Shown here in pieces: positions 26,201 to 37,249 of a DNA stretch of 64,000 nucleotides. A model generated the notes under the pieces. That model did not search any database. It saw nothing but the letters and a program-made list of their open reading frames with translations, and was not told where the DNA came from. Position numbers and translations under genes: made by a program. Each line of letters starts with the position of its first letter. Within the stretch, counting starts at the first letter, position 1. The DNA is from Kalmusia sp. IMI 367209 (Eukaryota > Ascomycota > Dothideomycetes > Pleosporales > Didymosphaeriaceae): the NCBI GenBank assembly GCA_027946365.1, contig JAPEUQ010000004.1:1302001-1366000 (forward strand). The letters are read 5' to 3'.

Positions 26201-29200
26201 ACTTTTGGCCCGGTGCAGGAAAGAAGGTATCAGCCTCACATTAAACCAAGTGCTGAGAAGCAAATCACTCGCGCATCTGGCAGAAAGCGTACGAGCTACC
26301 ATTACCTTCGAATCCGAAGAAGAGAAGACCGATAAGCCATTCGCCCTCACTCCAATCCAGCGCTTCTACTTCCAGGGCCTCGGTGACGGAGAAAATTCCC
26401 ATTTCAACCAATCTTTCACGCTCCGCCTGTCGCGCAGGGTAGATCCTGCAGCGCTGAGGACTGCCCTAGAAGCGATAATACAATGTCATTCGATGCTCCG
26501 CGCAAGATTCTCCCAGGACGCGACGGATCAATGGCTCCAGACAATTCCTGGAGCCATCTCAAACGCTTATGCTTTCGAAACCCACGATGATGTCCCCCTC
26601 CACGACCTACCTAAGCTCATCTCTAAATCCCAGAGATGTCTAAACATCGTCAAGGGACCCGTCTTCGCAGCTACGTTGTTCGATACGCAGACAAACGAAC
26701 AGATTCTTTTCCTCGCTGCTCACCATCTCGTTGTCGACGTTGTCAGCTGGAGGATCATACTTGAAGACCTAGAAGAGTGCCTTACATCTGGCCCATCTAT
26801 CCAATTATCGAAAGGAATGTCATTCGAATCATGGGCTGAGAAGCAGATGTCGCATACACTTCGACCGTCACAAATTGAGACCATCATGAAAGAGCAATTC
26901 CCCGTCGAGCCTGCCAACCTAGCGTTCTGGGGTCTTGAAGAGCGCCTCAATGTTTATGGCGACATCGAACGTGAAACCTTCGTACTCGATGAGAAAACCT
27001 CGGCGATTGTGTTGGATGACCACCGTGCGATGCGTACAGATGCTGTCGATCTGTTCGTAGCAGCGATCACGCATTCGTTTTCGCGCGTATTCATTACCCG
27101 AAAAACACCGACAATCTTCAATGAGACGCATGGTCGTGAGCCATGGGAGTCAAGCAATCTGGACCTATCTCGAACTGTTGGGTGGTTTACGACAATGTAC
27201 CCAGTGCATGTATCCATCGCCGAAGATGAAGACGATATTGTCCAGACTGTGCGCCAAGTAAAGGATGTTAGAAGAAAGATTGCAGACAACGGACGCCCTT
27301 ACTTTGCTCATCGTTTCCTTACAGACGACGGGCAGAGCCGATTTGCAGGACATATGCCTATGGAGATTCTGTTCAACTACCTTGGAAAGATGCAACAGCT
27401 CGAGGCCGCTGATGCACTCTTTCAACCGATGCAATTCAGCGAAGACGACGAAGAACGAATGTCTGACCTAGGCACTACAATGGGTAGACCAGCTTTATTC
27501 GAAATTTCGGCGTCAGTCAACCACGGCAAAGTTCAATTCAGCTTCATGTACAACCGTTGGATGAAGAATCAAAAGGGAATTCGCCGGTGGATCCTGGAGT
27601 GTCAGCGCACGCTCGAGGAAATTGCCTCCACTCTGTCAAAGATACAAGCTCCTCAGCCTACCATGTCAGACTTCCCACTATTGCCTTTAGAATCGTATGA
27701 CCGTCTCGACCGCGTAATCAAGTCTTTTACATCAGTCGGGGTATCATATGATCAGGTCGAAGATATGTACCCTTGCGCCGCCGTGCAGGAGGGCATGATC
27801 CTAAGCCAAATCAAGGATCCCAACGCATATTGGTCTTTCTCTACGTTCGAAGTCAAAGCCAAGCGCGGTAAAGTCGACGTCCAACGCGTGATACAAGCAT
27901 GGAAGCTAGTTGTCGGCAGGCATCCTGCTCTGCGAACCATCTTCGTGGATAGTGTTTGCAAAGGTGGGGTGTTCGATCAGATCGTTGTAAAGTCACCAGA
28001 AACGGGGGTCGTCACATTCACCTGCAAGGATGACGAACTTACTTCCAAACTCGACTCTATTCAATACCGCGATCTCAATGGAAAGGAGAAAGCCGCGTCT
28101 CCCACACCAGCTTGCAGTCGTGCAAACAACGTCGGGCAGGGTTGTCGTTAAGATGGAAATCAACCATGCTGTCATCGATGGAGGGTCACACGCCGTTATC
28201 AGACGGGACCTCGAGGCGGCGTATGAAAGTCGCTTATCTGACGATGAAGGTCCGTTGTATGGTGACTACATCAAATACCTACGTGGGCTACCCATGAGAG
28301 AGGCCGTTGACTACTGGAAAGAACAGCTTAGCGGCGTCCGACCCTGCTATTTCCCCATCGCACCACAACATTCCAGCAAACAAAAACAGCTGCATTCACT
28401 TTACGTGGACTTCGATCGCTTTTCAGAAATCCAGCTGCTTGCAGAGAGGAACAATGTTACGTTCGCTAATATTCTCCTCACGTGTTGGTCACTGCTTCTG
28501 CGCGCATACACAGGCTCTTCAGACGTCTGCTATGGCTACTTAACTTCTGGTCGCAATATTCCGATTGATGATATTCAGAACGCAGTCGGAGCCTTTATAA
28601 ACATGCTGGTCTCACGAACGAAGGTGGCTAGCTCGCTTCCTTTGCTCAGTATCTTTGAGAAAGTTCAGACCGATTTCATCGAGAGCTTGCCCTACCAGCA
28701 CTGCTCTCTTGCCCAATTCCAGCATGATCTTGGGCTTTCTGGTCAAGCACTTTTTAACACCGCGGTATCTATACAAAACCAGGGTGCCACGGAAGAGCAA
28801 GGAACATCCGACGCGAACGTTGAATTTGTGCACCTGGATGCTCATGATCCGAGTGAATTTGCCATTACCGTGAACATTGATACGACCCGTGGCGACGAGT
28901 GCGTTCGATTGTCGTATTGGACGGACTCCGTCTCCGATGATGAGGCAAAGAATGTCTCTTCACTCATGGTGAAAATCCTCTCGCAAGCTCTCGCTGATCC
29001 AAGCCAAACCGTTGGCGAGCTTGACGGTGCTATTTCAGACAAACCTAGGGAAGTTTCAAAGCCGAAGGCGTACACATCCTCGATACGGTCACCCAAATCT
29101 AGTCCTCGTTTCGACATTCCGGACCCTATGGCCTCTTTCCCGGTCATACCTAGGATCGAAGCGCCTCAAGCTCCGACTCCGACTTCATCCAGCGCACCTG

Positions 29201-31991
29201 ATTGGGGCAACCTCATTAGATCAATTGTTAGCGAGATGGTACCGCAGATCGTTAGTCAGGTTTTGGAAAAGAACAAGCTTCCACCTATAGCTACTCAATC
29301 GACTGTTAGTGAGATGACCAATCAGATGGCAGGCATGCTTGCAAGGAAAGCATCGCAGTCCAAACGAGGAAGAAACTTGGAGACCGCATCAATTCGCTCT
29401 CGACGCCTGAGCACAACTAGCGATGCGGAAAGCAGAATTCAAACAGCGGCTGATATGGTGGCAGCAGCTGGAGTGATGGCGACGGAGGCATTGAAGTCAG
29501 TGCCGCCGGATTTTGTTGAAAAGAAGTTGCTGGGGCTTTGGAGTGACCTACTAGACATGGTGGAGGATTCCATTGACAAAGACGATTCATTCTTCGTAAG
29601 TTCACTTTACTTGGCCGAGACTATCTTAACTAATCATCCTCAGCAACTTGGAGGTGATAGTATCATTGCGATGAGGCTCGTCGGAGCAGCAAGAGAAGAG
29701 GGACTATCAATGACAGTTGCGGACGTATTCAAAAATCCAACATTTGCAGACATGGCCAGGGTAAGTTTTCTTTCTAACTTTGCCTAGCTTGCCACTAAGT
29801 ACCGCAGGTTGTCCGTGTTGCCGGTGAGGTCATTGACGAGGTCATGTCTCGAGCCGGGGGAGAAAGCCTTAAGGATGGACCCGCGAGCTCCTCCAAACCA
29901 AAGATTCAAATTCCAGAGCGCACAGTCTCGGCTTGGCGCGACTTCCAATCAATAGTGTCTGAACAAGCTATCGGTGACGAAAATACCGAGGGTGGTAATT
30001 CACCTCCACCACAACAAGAGCGTCAGCTTCACGAAAAGACGGAACAAATGTTCAAGAAATGGTCGGGATTTACGCAGAATTCAGCACCGCAGCCACAGCG
30101 TGCGGCCAGCCAAAAGCGTATTATGCCTCAGACCATCCACGAGGATCAGTCAGCTCCCAAATCCGTCTCGCTACTCGGAGATCCCAACGTCGACAGTGTC
30201 ATCTCGAAGGTCCAGGTTTTTAAGGGTGGCATCTCTGATGTTCTCCCCGTGACAGACTTCCAAGCCCTGGCTATCACAGGAACCCTTCTCGAATCGAGGT
30301 GGATGCTGAACTACTTCTACCTAGACGGTGAAGGGCCGCTTGACCTCCGCAAGCTCAAACAAGCATCTTTCCGCGTTGTTCAAGCTTTCGACATCCTGCG
30401 CACTGTCTTTGTGCCGTACGGCGATCGCTTCCTCCAGGTTGTGCTTAGAAAATTGCAACCCGATTTCATTTTCCAGGAAACCGATCAGGACTTAGACGAC
30501 TTTACAGCAGAGCTTCGACAAAAGGATCGCGAACATGGACCACGATTAGGTGAAGCTTTCGTCCAATTTGTGGTTGCCAAGCAGAAGACATCTGGTCGCT
30601 ATCGTATCTTCATGCGACTATCGCATGCACAATACGATGGTTTCTGTCTCTCTAAGATTTTGACCTCTCTCCAGGCAGGATACAACGGCTTACCTGTCTC
30701 GTCAACCCCCAGCTTCGGCAATTACGTCCGTGAGTCTGCAAAGACAGTCGCAGGTGCGCACGATCATTGGAGGGAAGTGCTGCGAGGATCGAAGATGACC
30801 GAAATCGTGCACCGATACGGTCCAAATTATCAGCGCTCCGCCGGACGAACCATTACGCTCACACAGATGCTAACAGTACCAACTCTGTCCTATGTGAATA
30901 TAACCACAGCCAGTGTCATGAAAGCAGCTTGGGCAGCCACTCTTGCCCGTATCGCTGGTAAATCAGACATTGTATTTGGACATGTCATCTCCGGTCGCAA
31001 CAGCGGTGTGCCAAATGTCGAAAGCATCATCGGCCCTTGCCTCAATATGGTTCCTGTCCGCGTTGTCTATCGCCCAGAATGGACCGTTCTAGACCTTCTC
31101 GGCTATATTCAAGAGCAGCAAATCAACAACATGCCCTATGAGTCTCTAGGCTTCAGGGAGATCACACGCAACTGCACTGACTGGCCCGACTGGACAAATT
31201 TCTCAAGCGTGCTACAGCACAATCAGAATATACACTCCGATGATGCAAGCCTCCAGCTCGGTGGTATTCAATACAAAGTTGGTGCAATTGGCTCACAAGA
31301 AGACTTTGCCGACATCTCCGTCCTATCGACCTCGAAAGGCGGTGATCAAGTCGAAGTCGCTCTCACATATGCGCCCAATAGCACCTTGACTGCCGACTTC
31401 ACGCAGAATGTGTTCGACATGCTATGCGCCAACATCATCACCTTCTCGGAAGATCCGTATACACTGCTACCAGCACAGTCTGAAATTGGATCCCAGAGCT
31501 CGACCACCATAACATCAGAAACAGCGCTTAAGAAGTCAGCAGAGAAACAACCTTTAACTCTGCCGACCGACACGGGTCTTTCCAAACATGAATTATCCAT
31601 ACTCGCAACTAAATTGCGCAACGCATGGGAGCAAAACCTACGCGATGAAACAAACTCGCCGCCCGCTCTAGATCTTGCATCCGACTTCTTCGAGCTAGGC
31701 GGTGACATTATGGGCCTCGCGCAGATTGCTTCCATTCTAGACCATGAAGAGGATTGGAAGGTGAGAGTCGAGGATCTGCTTGACAAGCCGGTCTTTGTAG
31801 ACCAGGTGAGGCTATTGGCTGTGGAGCGGAAGAAGCAGATTGAGAAGGAAGAAATGAGCCCTTGGGGAGAGAAGGGCAAAGTCGGCGCTAAGGGAGTACC
31901 GTCTGAAAAGGTTGGGCTGGAGAGGAGGGAGACTGGATTAGGTGCGCTAGCGAGGAAGATTGGGCTTAAGCGAAGGGATATACCAAAATAA
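6926..31991 (+). CDS. Nonribosomal peptide synthetase, five A-domain modules plus C-T-C-T tail (about 7,957 codons)
   Basis: Cytosolic multimodular enzyme assembling a peptide of about five residues. Order: partial C, A1-T1-E1, C1-A2-T2, C2-A3-T3-E2, C3-A4-T4, C4-A5-T5-E3, C5-T6, C6, T7. The start ATG (6926) is the first in-frame Met before a family-typical N-terminus. There are 22 exons. Introns: 7406-7460, 7874-7924, 7978-8119, 8733-8780, 9124-9173, 9997-10049, 10931-10984, 12511-12557, 12620-12673, 12962-13022, 13509-13563, 14041-14095, 14164-14213, 21096-21158, 21772-21821, 22184-22237, 22781-22832, 24960-25012, 26121-26169, 29596-29643, 29761-29807. Two breaks remain: TAG at 21633-21635 in A4 and a frameshift near 28070-28100 in C5. 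No thioesterase is present. The C-T-C tail is shared with some fungal synthetases (the NPS4/AbNPS2 type comes to mind), but I cannot assign an orthologue from sequence alone. Confidence 0.95.
11281..14880 (+). other. NRPS module 2 (C1-A2-T2)
   Basis: C1 follows an epimerase and carries SHAIMDG (11752-11772) in place of HHxxxDG, fitting a D-accepting condensation domain. A2 has FTSGSTGRPKGV, QYGPSE, GDLVHY and LNGQRIELGEIEHH. The tentative specificity residues are D-N-E-D-A-G-Q-V-N-K. T2 has LGGDSIG (14715 on). No E domain follows, so an L residue is expected at position 2. Confidence 0.85.
14881..19450 (+). other. NRPS module 3 (C2-A3-T3-E2)
   Basis: C2 has the canonical HHAVYDG (15333-15353). 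A3 carries FTSGSTRKPKG, where the last Gly of the usual TSGSTG phosphate loop is Arg (AGG at 16731-16733); the other motifs (GYGPTE, KTGDLVRY, VRGQRLELTEVEHH) are intact. The tentative specificity residues are D-V-M-S-I-A-G-V-I-K. T3 has LGGDSIA (17968). E2 has HHLVIDVVSW, NEGHGRE and SRTVGWFT. Position 3 is predicted to be D if A3 is active. The whole module lies in one 6.9-kb intronless exon. Confidence 0.85.
19451..22980 (+). other. NRPS module 4 (C3-A4-T4), broken by an in-frame stop
   Basis: C3 has SHAICDG (19932-19952), again after an epimerase. A4 has FTSGTTGKPKG, AYGPTE, KSGDLVRY and LNGQRIELAEIEFH. The tentative specificity residues are D-A-A-F-I-G-A-V-F-K. A TAG codon at 21633-21635 interrupts A4 just before AFMTPS, where sister domains A1 and A5 have Trp (VTWTCLTPT, ATWTCLTPS). 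T4 has LGGDSVA (22836). If not read through, the product ends near residue 4,623. Confidence 0.85.
22981..27690 (+). other. NRPS module 5 (C4-A5-T5-E3)
   Basis: C4 has HHALYDG (23451-23471). A5 has YTSGSTGVPKGV, AYGPTE, RSGDLVKY and IAGQRMELGEIEHH. The tentative specificity residues are D-A-M-C-A-G-A-V-V-K. T5 has LGGDSIT (about 26171). E3 has HHLVVDVVSW, NETHGRE and SRTVGWFT. This is the last module with an adenylation domain; residue 5 is predicted to be D. Confidence 0.85.
27691..31991 (+). other. NRPS tail without A domain: C5-T6-C6(terminal)-T7
   Basis: C5 carries NHAVIDG (28162-28182) and a frameshift upstream of it. No A domain follows; instead a Ser/Pro-rich linker of about 150 residues leads to T6 (LGGDSII, 29647). 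C6 has SHAQYDG (30621-30641), the S-for-H pattern of fungal terminal cyclising C domains. T7 reads LGGDIMG (31695 on), so the phosphopantetheine-accepting Ser is Ile and the domain should not be loadable. The C-terminus ends in a basic, low-complexity tail. Confidence 0.8.
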
Positions 31992-33038
31992 GGGGATGGT
32001 GAAGGTATATAAAGATGGCGATGGTGTCATTCAACATCGAGTAAGAAAGTTTGTTTTGTTATACTACGGTTTTAGGGCCTGGATGGGAATGACGAGGGTG
32101 GTTGAGCTTTCCACTTGTATCTACTATTTCCTAGCTTGTATTTCTTCTCTCTTGTGACGTTATGTCTACTGCGCTTCCCTAGAATAATAGTATATGTCTT
32201 CTAGCTCTTGCCAGCCATACAACACACGGGTACATTGTGAATTCCCTCGTAATTTGGCTCAAGGACATAGAGGCTTAGAAAACTTTACCGAGGCAAAGGC
32301 CCTGTTGACTGGCTATGGTGTGGCATCTTAGGGAAGAGTTGTAGAAATCTCGAGCAAACCATCTCAGAATGTTGCTTATATATATAATTTCAAACAAACT
32401 TGACCATTACCACTTCCACTCCAGCGCCAATACTACGCGAGGTCAATCACAGACGATCTAATGAGGGTGAGTTTCTCTTGTCATTTGTAGCTGGAAAAAT
32501 AGCTGCTGCAAAGATCGCAACGAGAGAGATACTCAATATCCCCACTCAATCTTCCTACTAATGGTTATTGATCATAAGAATGTATCTCGTTTGGATCTGC
32601 TCCTAGTCTACGAGGTATCAATCTTGTAGCTTTGGCACATAGTACTAGCCGCAACACTACCAAGGACATTTATGAGAAGATAGTACGTAGACCCATCCAT
32701 TGCAACCAGGTATGTTTGCGCCGAATACTGTTGAACTAAAGAAACAATTCATTAGGTGTGTGATAGCTTCGGGGGTATGATTATAACCAAGAAACCTAGG
32801 AAAATTCCATATTAGGTTGTTCTAAATGTATCCCGCACCTAACCACGGCACTCACCATCGGAGTAACCACGCGATCCTGCATTCGCTCGCTAAAAAATCA
32901 ACCTAAATAAAACCTACACACCTTGAGTTTCTATGTGAATACCGTCCAAGCCTATCATGCAATGAAGAAGCTGTCAATCCGTTCACAGGGAACTTCCGCT
33001 CCTTGCCAGGCTGCCACAAATCCCACCCTTTCGTAAAC
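31992..33038. other. Intergenic, NRPS 3' end to HET gene 3' end
   Basis: Convergent gene ends. I see no supported gene, RNA or repeat. The stretch just after the NRPS stop must hold its 3' UTR and polyadenylation site. Confidence 0.4.
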
Positions 33039-35146
33039 TTACCCATGCTGCAGTCTCAGCACAAGATAATGATATCCAATTCGCTTGAGCGTCTTGCATC
33101 CAATCCTCCATAAAAGGTACTTGTCTGTTGCTCCAGCATGCGCATGCCCTACTTGTTCGGCCATTAGCGTATCTTGGAAACCCTTATCCCAGTATATTTC
33201 AAAACCATCGTTTGAGCCTGTTACATATTGATCCTTAGCTGTACCATCGTTGAATATGATGTATGGTTTTTCATCCTGAGTAGAGATTTCTATCGGCGCG
33301 ACGAAACCGGATGTTATCTCCAATTTAGTGGAGATGGCCTCCTTCCCAGCGTACTGAATTTCATGGCTACGCATGAGCTTGGGACGGAGCCACGGCCGAT
33401 CTCGAGGGTTATTAGAGGGATGTATACGTACATCGAACTCATTGCTGATAATGACGTCCATGTAGCGGGTCGGGTACTCAATCGGCCCGTCCCAGCCGAG
33501 TGGTGACCAGCTTGGGAAGTCGCGACGACGTCGGGAGGGCTGCAGGTGGGTCCAGTTCAGCGCGAATTGTAAGTGATCCTCCTTTGTTGTGTATACAAAG
33601 TTATTTACACTCTCCCACGTCGTCAAGTCGATTTTATCATTCCCATTCGAGGTTGGTGCTAGCGGTACGCCCCAGAGATGGAAGATCGGTTCTTTCTTAT
33701 GGTTTGATAGATAGTTGAGGATACCAACGATGGCATTCAGAGCGTCTCCGGATTTTCCGAGATTGCGACGACTATACGCTGTCACATATCGAAGGGCTTC
33801 CTTGAAACGCGATGAGCCGGCCGAAGAGTGGATTTCGCGAGGAAGCTGGGCACAAGAAAGAAATTCGGCAAGGTCTAAAAGTTCGTAATTGAGCCCGGAG
33901 CTGTAGTCTGGAGCGAGATCGTGTAAGTAGTCTTTCATACATATGTATAAGACAGCCTGATCGGTGAAGATGAGCCGGCGCTTTGAAAGGATGCCTTCTT
34001 GAAACGTCCAGCCACGGGTTGCCCACGTTGATTGGTGGACGTCGCGAGCAGTCCGCGTCATAAGCTGGACCAGAGTTACCGGACCGACTTGTTCTATCCT
34101 GGTTTGACGGGAATTTCTTCGTTGGCTTACGCCGGGGAGTCCGTATGTGGGATCCGTGCCGACTGCTGCGATAATGGTGAGATGTGCAGAGGCGTATATC
34201 TGGCCCATCTGCTTGATTTGCAGGTACCGATCCATGGCGCTTGTTTGATCGATGCAATACCTGTCGATCCAGAGATACCGAAACCCAAGTCGTAGTGTTA
34301 TACGGATGGCGTCTTCTATGGTGGGTGTCTGTTCGGCAGGAGGTGTTGGTGTGCACTCTCTGGTAATGGGCCCCAAAGATAGCTCAGAGCCACAAAGACA
34401 CACTTTTCAGGCGCATCCTGCACACATCTTCTCTCGCAATCAATTACTTTCAACCTTTCTATTTCAGTCGTCTCATCGGGATGGCACTCCTCATGATCGT
34501 AGCAACCCTCCATCCAACCTTTGATGAGTTCATGATCGACACGTAGAGTAGATGGAGAAGAGAGTTGTAGATCATTTACGGGATTCTGCGTGACGCCCAG
34601 ATACGAGCCGGCCAAATCGGCATCATGGGCAGAAGCGGGTAACTCTTGGGCAAACGTTAATTTGCCAATGAAGCGTGTCTGATCCGCAGGTACAACCCAT
34701 TTCAAGCAATTATCTTCGTCGAATCGCTTGATGGACCCAATCATACGGCACACGCGACCTTTTTAGGCATTAGATGCGAATGAAGATAAATGTAGTTAGG
34801 CCAACTTACACTGCGAGCTCTCTAGATCTTGTTTTGATTCATGCACATTTTGTAACACAGGGACAGGGCCATGATGGTGGCCTTCCAAGAATCTAGGCCA
34901 AGGAATTGTTGCGCAGCGGCTACAGACTTCACTGATCGACCGAGGCTCTATAGGTGATCGTGCATCGCCGTTCTCCAACAGGTGATCGGGTGCCTGGATA
35001 GCTGCGCGTCAGCAGTCGCGATTGTCGAGGAACAGGGTCAGCCCTACCGCGATATGATCGTCAAGAACCTCAAGTTTCCGCTTCGGCCACAGCCACGTGA
35101 AGAGTATTACTCTCCTCCAATTTTTTGAGAATCGAAATCGTGCCAT
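33039..35146 (-). CDS. HET-domain (heterokaryon incompatibility) protein, frameshifted
   Basis: Fungal allorecognition-type protein; HET domains trigger cell death on non-self contact. Exon 1 (ATG 35144-35146) reads MARFRFSKNWRRVILF. Introns at 34994-35047 and 34759-34809 lead to the Cys-rich N-terminal region (VCSRC, SSQCRVC). HET core motifs are FVALSYLWG, LGFRYLWIDRYCIDQ, IYASAHLTIIAA and WATRGWTFQEGILSKRR. Between FVALSYLWG and TIEDAIRITLRLG the frame changes within about 34330-34375. That segment has no usable intron (the only GT...AG pair would be about 27 nt), so it is a likely one-base indel. The 3' part has no recognisable partner domain. The first exon is less certain than the rest. 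Confidence 0.8.
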
Positions 35147-37249
35147 GAAGGTGCATAAGCTCCACGTTATTGAATCGTCGCGTAAAAGTAAAGGATGGAA
35201 ATGTGGCAGTATGGCTGAGTTGGGAGAATCCGGCCCCCAAAGCTAGTTGGGGCTAAGATGATCAGCTAAGCCAGCCACGGTAACGATTTTGCGAAACTAT
35301 TCCTCTTTCGTAAGGTTATCCCTGCGCCATTGGGTCTGTGTAGCGCGGAAATTGGCGGTTAGAGTATCCTACCTTGATGATGTTTTTCTATACATATGGA
35401 AAACTATCATTCGCACTTGGACTTTAGTACACTCAAAATAGGTCCCATCGTTCCGACAATGCAAGACCTCTATCTAGTGCATAAGAGAAATTAGGTAACG
35501 ATACCGATCACACTACATACGTTATCCGCATTCTGGGTACATCATCAAAAAGATTACTCTCCTTCATGCCTTAGGCATACATGTTGCTACACGATCGAAG
35601 TGCCTCGTTGTTTACATTCCTTGGTGGAGATACAGGTAAGCCTCGCTACTGCATCAGCATTTTTACAATCCTAGCGCGTTTCTTGCCAGACATGATGCTC
35701 ATACAACTCACAAAGTCCTTTTTCGAAATAGTAGAAAGTATGTGTACAGAACTGAATCCAAGGTTGGAGTTCAAAGGCATTCTTTTTATCACCCCTATCC
35801 TGACGTTCTTTGTCAAGGTAAGGATGATATACAAGCTACCTCATAGAGGCATGATTTTTTGGTCTGATTCAAGATGGACACGTGTCTACATTTGCAGCGA
35901 CAGGTTCAGCTTCTGCGAGAGATTTTTTCAATTAGTACGATATCGAATCTTCGTGGCTCGTTGCGGCGTTGTTGAGTTTTTATTTTTTTTTTCTCAATTG
36001 AATCGCTCTACATAACCAAAAGAAAGTTTTTCTCAAGCCCGTAGAAATCGGTGTGAAAAGTGCGCTAGTGTAAAGAGAGAGTTTGTAAGTCGATATCAAC
36101 GTCGAAGGATGAAAGGTGATATCGTTGGCCGAAAGCTCTGACAATGCCGCAGTCGTCCCAGCGCTCAAATTTGCTATGGCTTGAGCAAACCGCTCGGGTA
36201 TTCCAATCTAGGACAAATCTGCTTCATCTTGAGTTTCTTGACGAGCAAGTTGGGTGTCAATATGACCAGAGTTCGCCCACTCGAAGCATGACTTGCCGTG
36301 CATGCCGAACTAGTAGTGCACACGGTTATTGTGAAAAATTAGAGAAGATATGCTCCTATTCTACATTAGGCTATAGCCTATGGCGCATGAACGTGGCCCT
36401 AATATGGAGAGCATCTAGATTAATTCGGGCACCACGTGTATGATGCGATTGGTACCCAATCTCCTCAATAGTAGCCAGCTTTATTTACCCAAACTTGGCT
36501 CTCGAATCAAATTATTCATTCATAGCAGTGGGAAGAGGCTTTCTCACAGATGCCATACTCCCAGAAGACGTAAAAGAGCTGCAGAATATTTACTTTGCAC
36601 TCACGCGCTGCCTCTGTGCGGAAGGTCCAGCTTACCCTTCGGCAAACCACCCAAGATGATATTCGTCAAAGTGGCCAAGAGCTTGACCCACATATACCGG
36701 CTGGTGACGGAGGAACAGTGAAGCATGGGAGAGAGCTCATGCCACCGGTTTCATCATCCAGATATGGTACGAAGCTCCGACGTCGTGAGCTAGGGTGAGT
36801 ATAGGGTAAAGTGGATGGTTGATATCGCCATCGGGAGGTTCCGTGGTGCATTTCTATTGTACAGATTGCAAAAGGCACATGCAAGCTACACTTTGACCCG
36901 ACCAGCATCACATGCAGTCAAGGGGTGGCTCGCATAGATCCATGGATTCGTTCGAAGTCGGGCCGTCTCTTTAGTGTGCCTATAGTTATCCACACTCACC
37001 TTCTCACGTTATTTGCCCAACTCCAACAATGTACGCCCGCGCATAGACCTTCACATGCGTGAATAAATCAATTATTTCATCGTATTCCTAAGCATTGGTC
37101 TCACATCGCAGCTGATTAGAAGCAGTGAAACTTGAGCATCGGTTTTATAAACGAGTGTTATCCCTACATACATATATACATGCCCCTCTCACCTGCTATT
37201 GCCTGCTATTCCCTGCATCTCCCCATCCTATCACCTAGTAAGCATCGAT
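35147..37249. other. Intergenic, no recognisable gene
   Basis: Only short ORFs on both strands; the longest (about 35581-36015) has AT-rich, low-plausibility composition and no family resemblance. Nothing repeat-like or RNA-like is visible. The left end should hold the HET gene promoter and the right end the 3' UTR of the micro-exon gene. Confidence 0.4.

Noticed and set aside
35581..36015. 144-codon ORF in a gap
   Set aside because: AT-rich, no family resemblance, no splice-supported extension; open frames of this length occur by chance.
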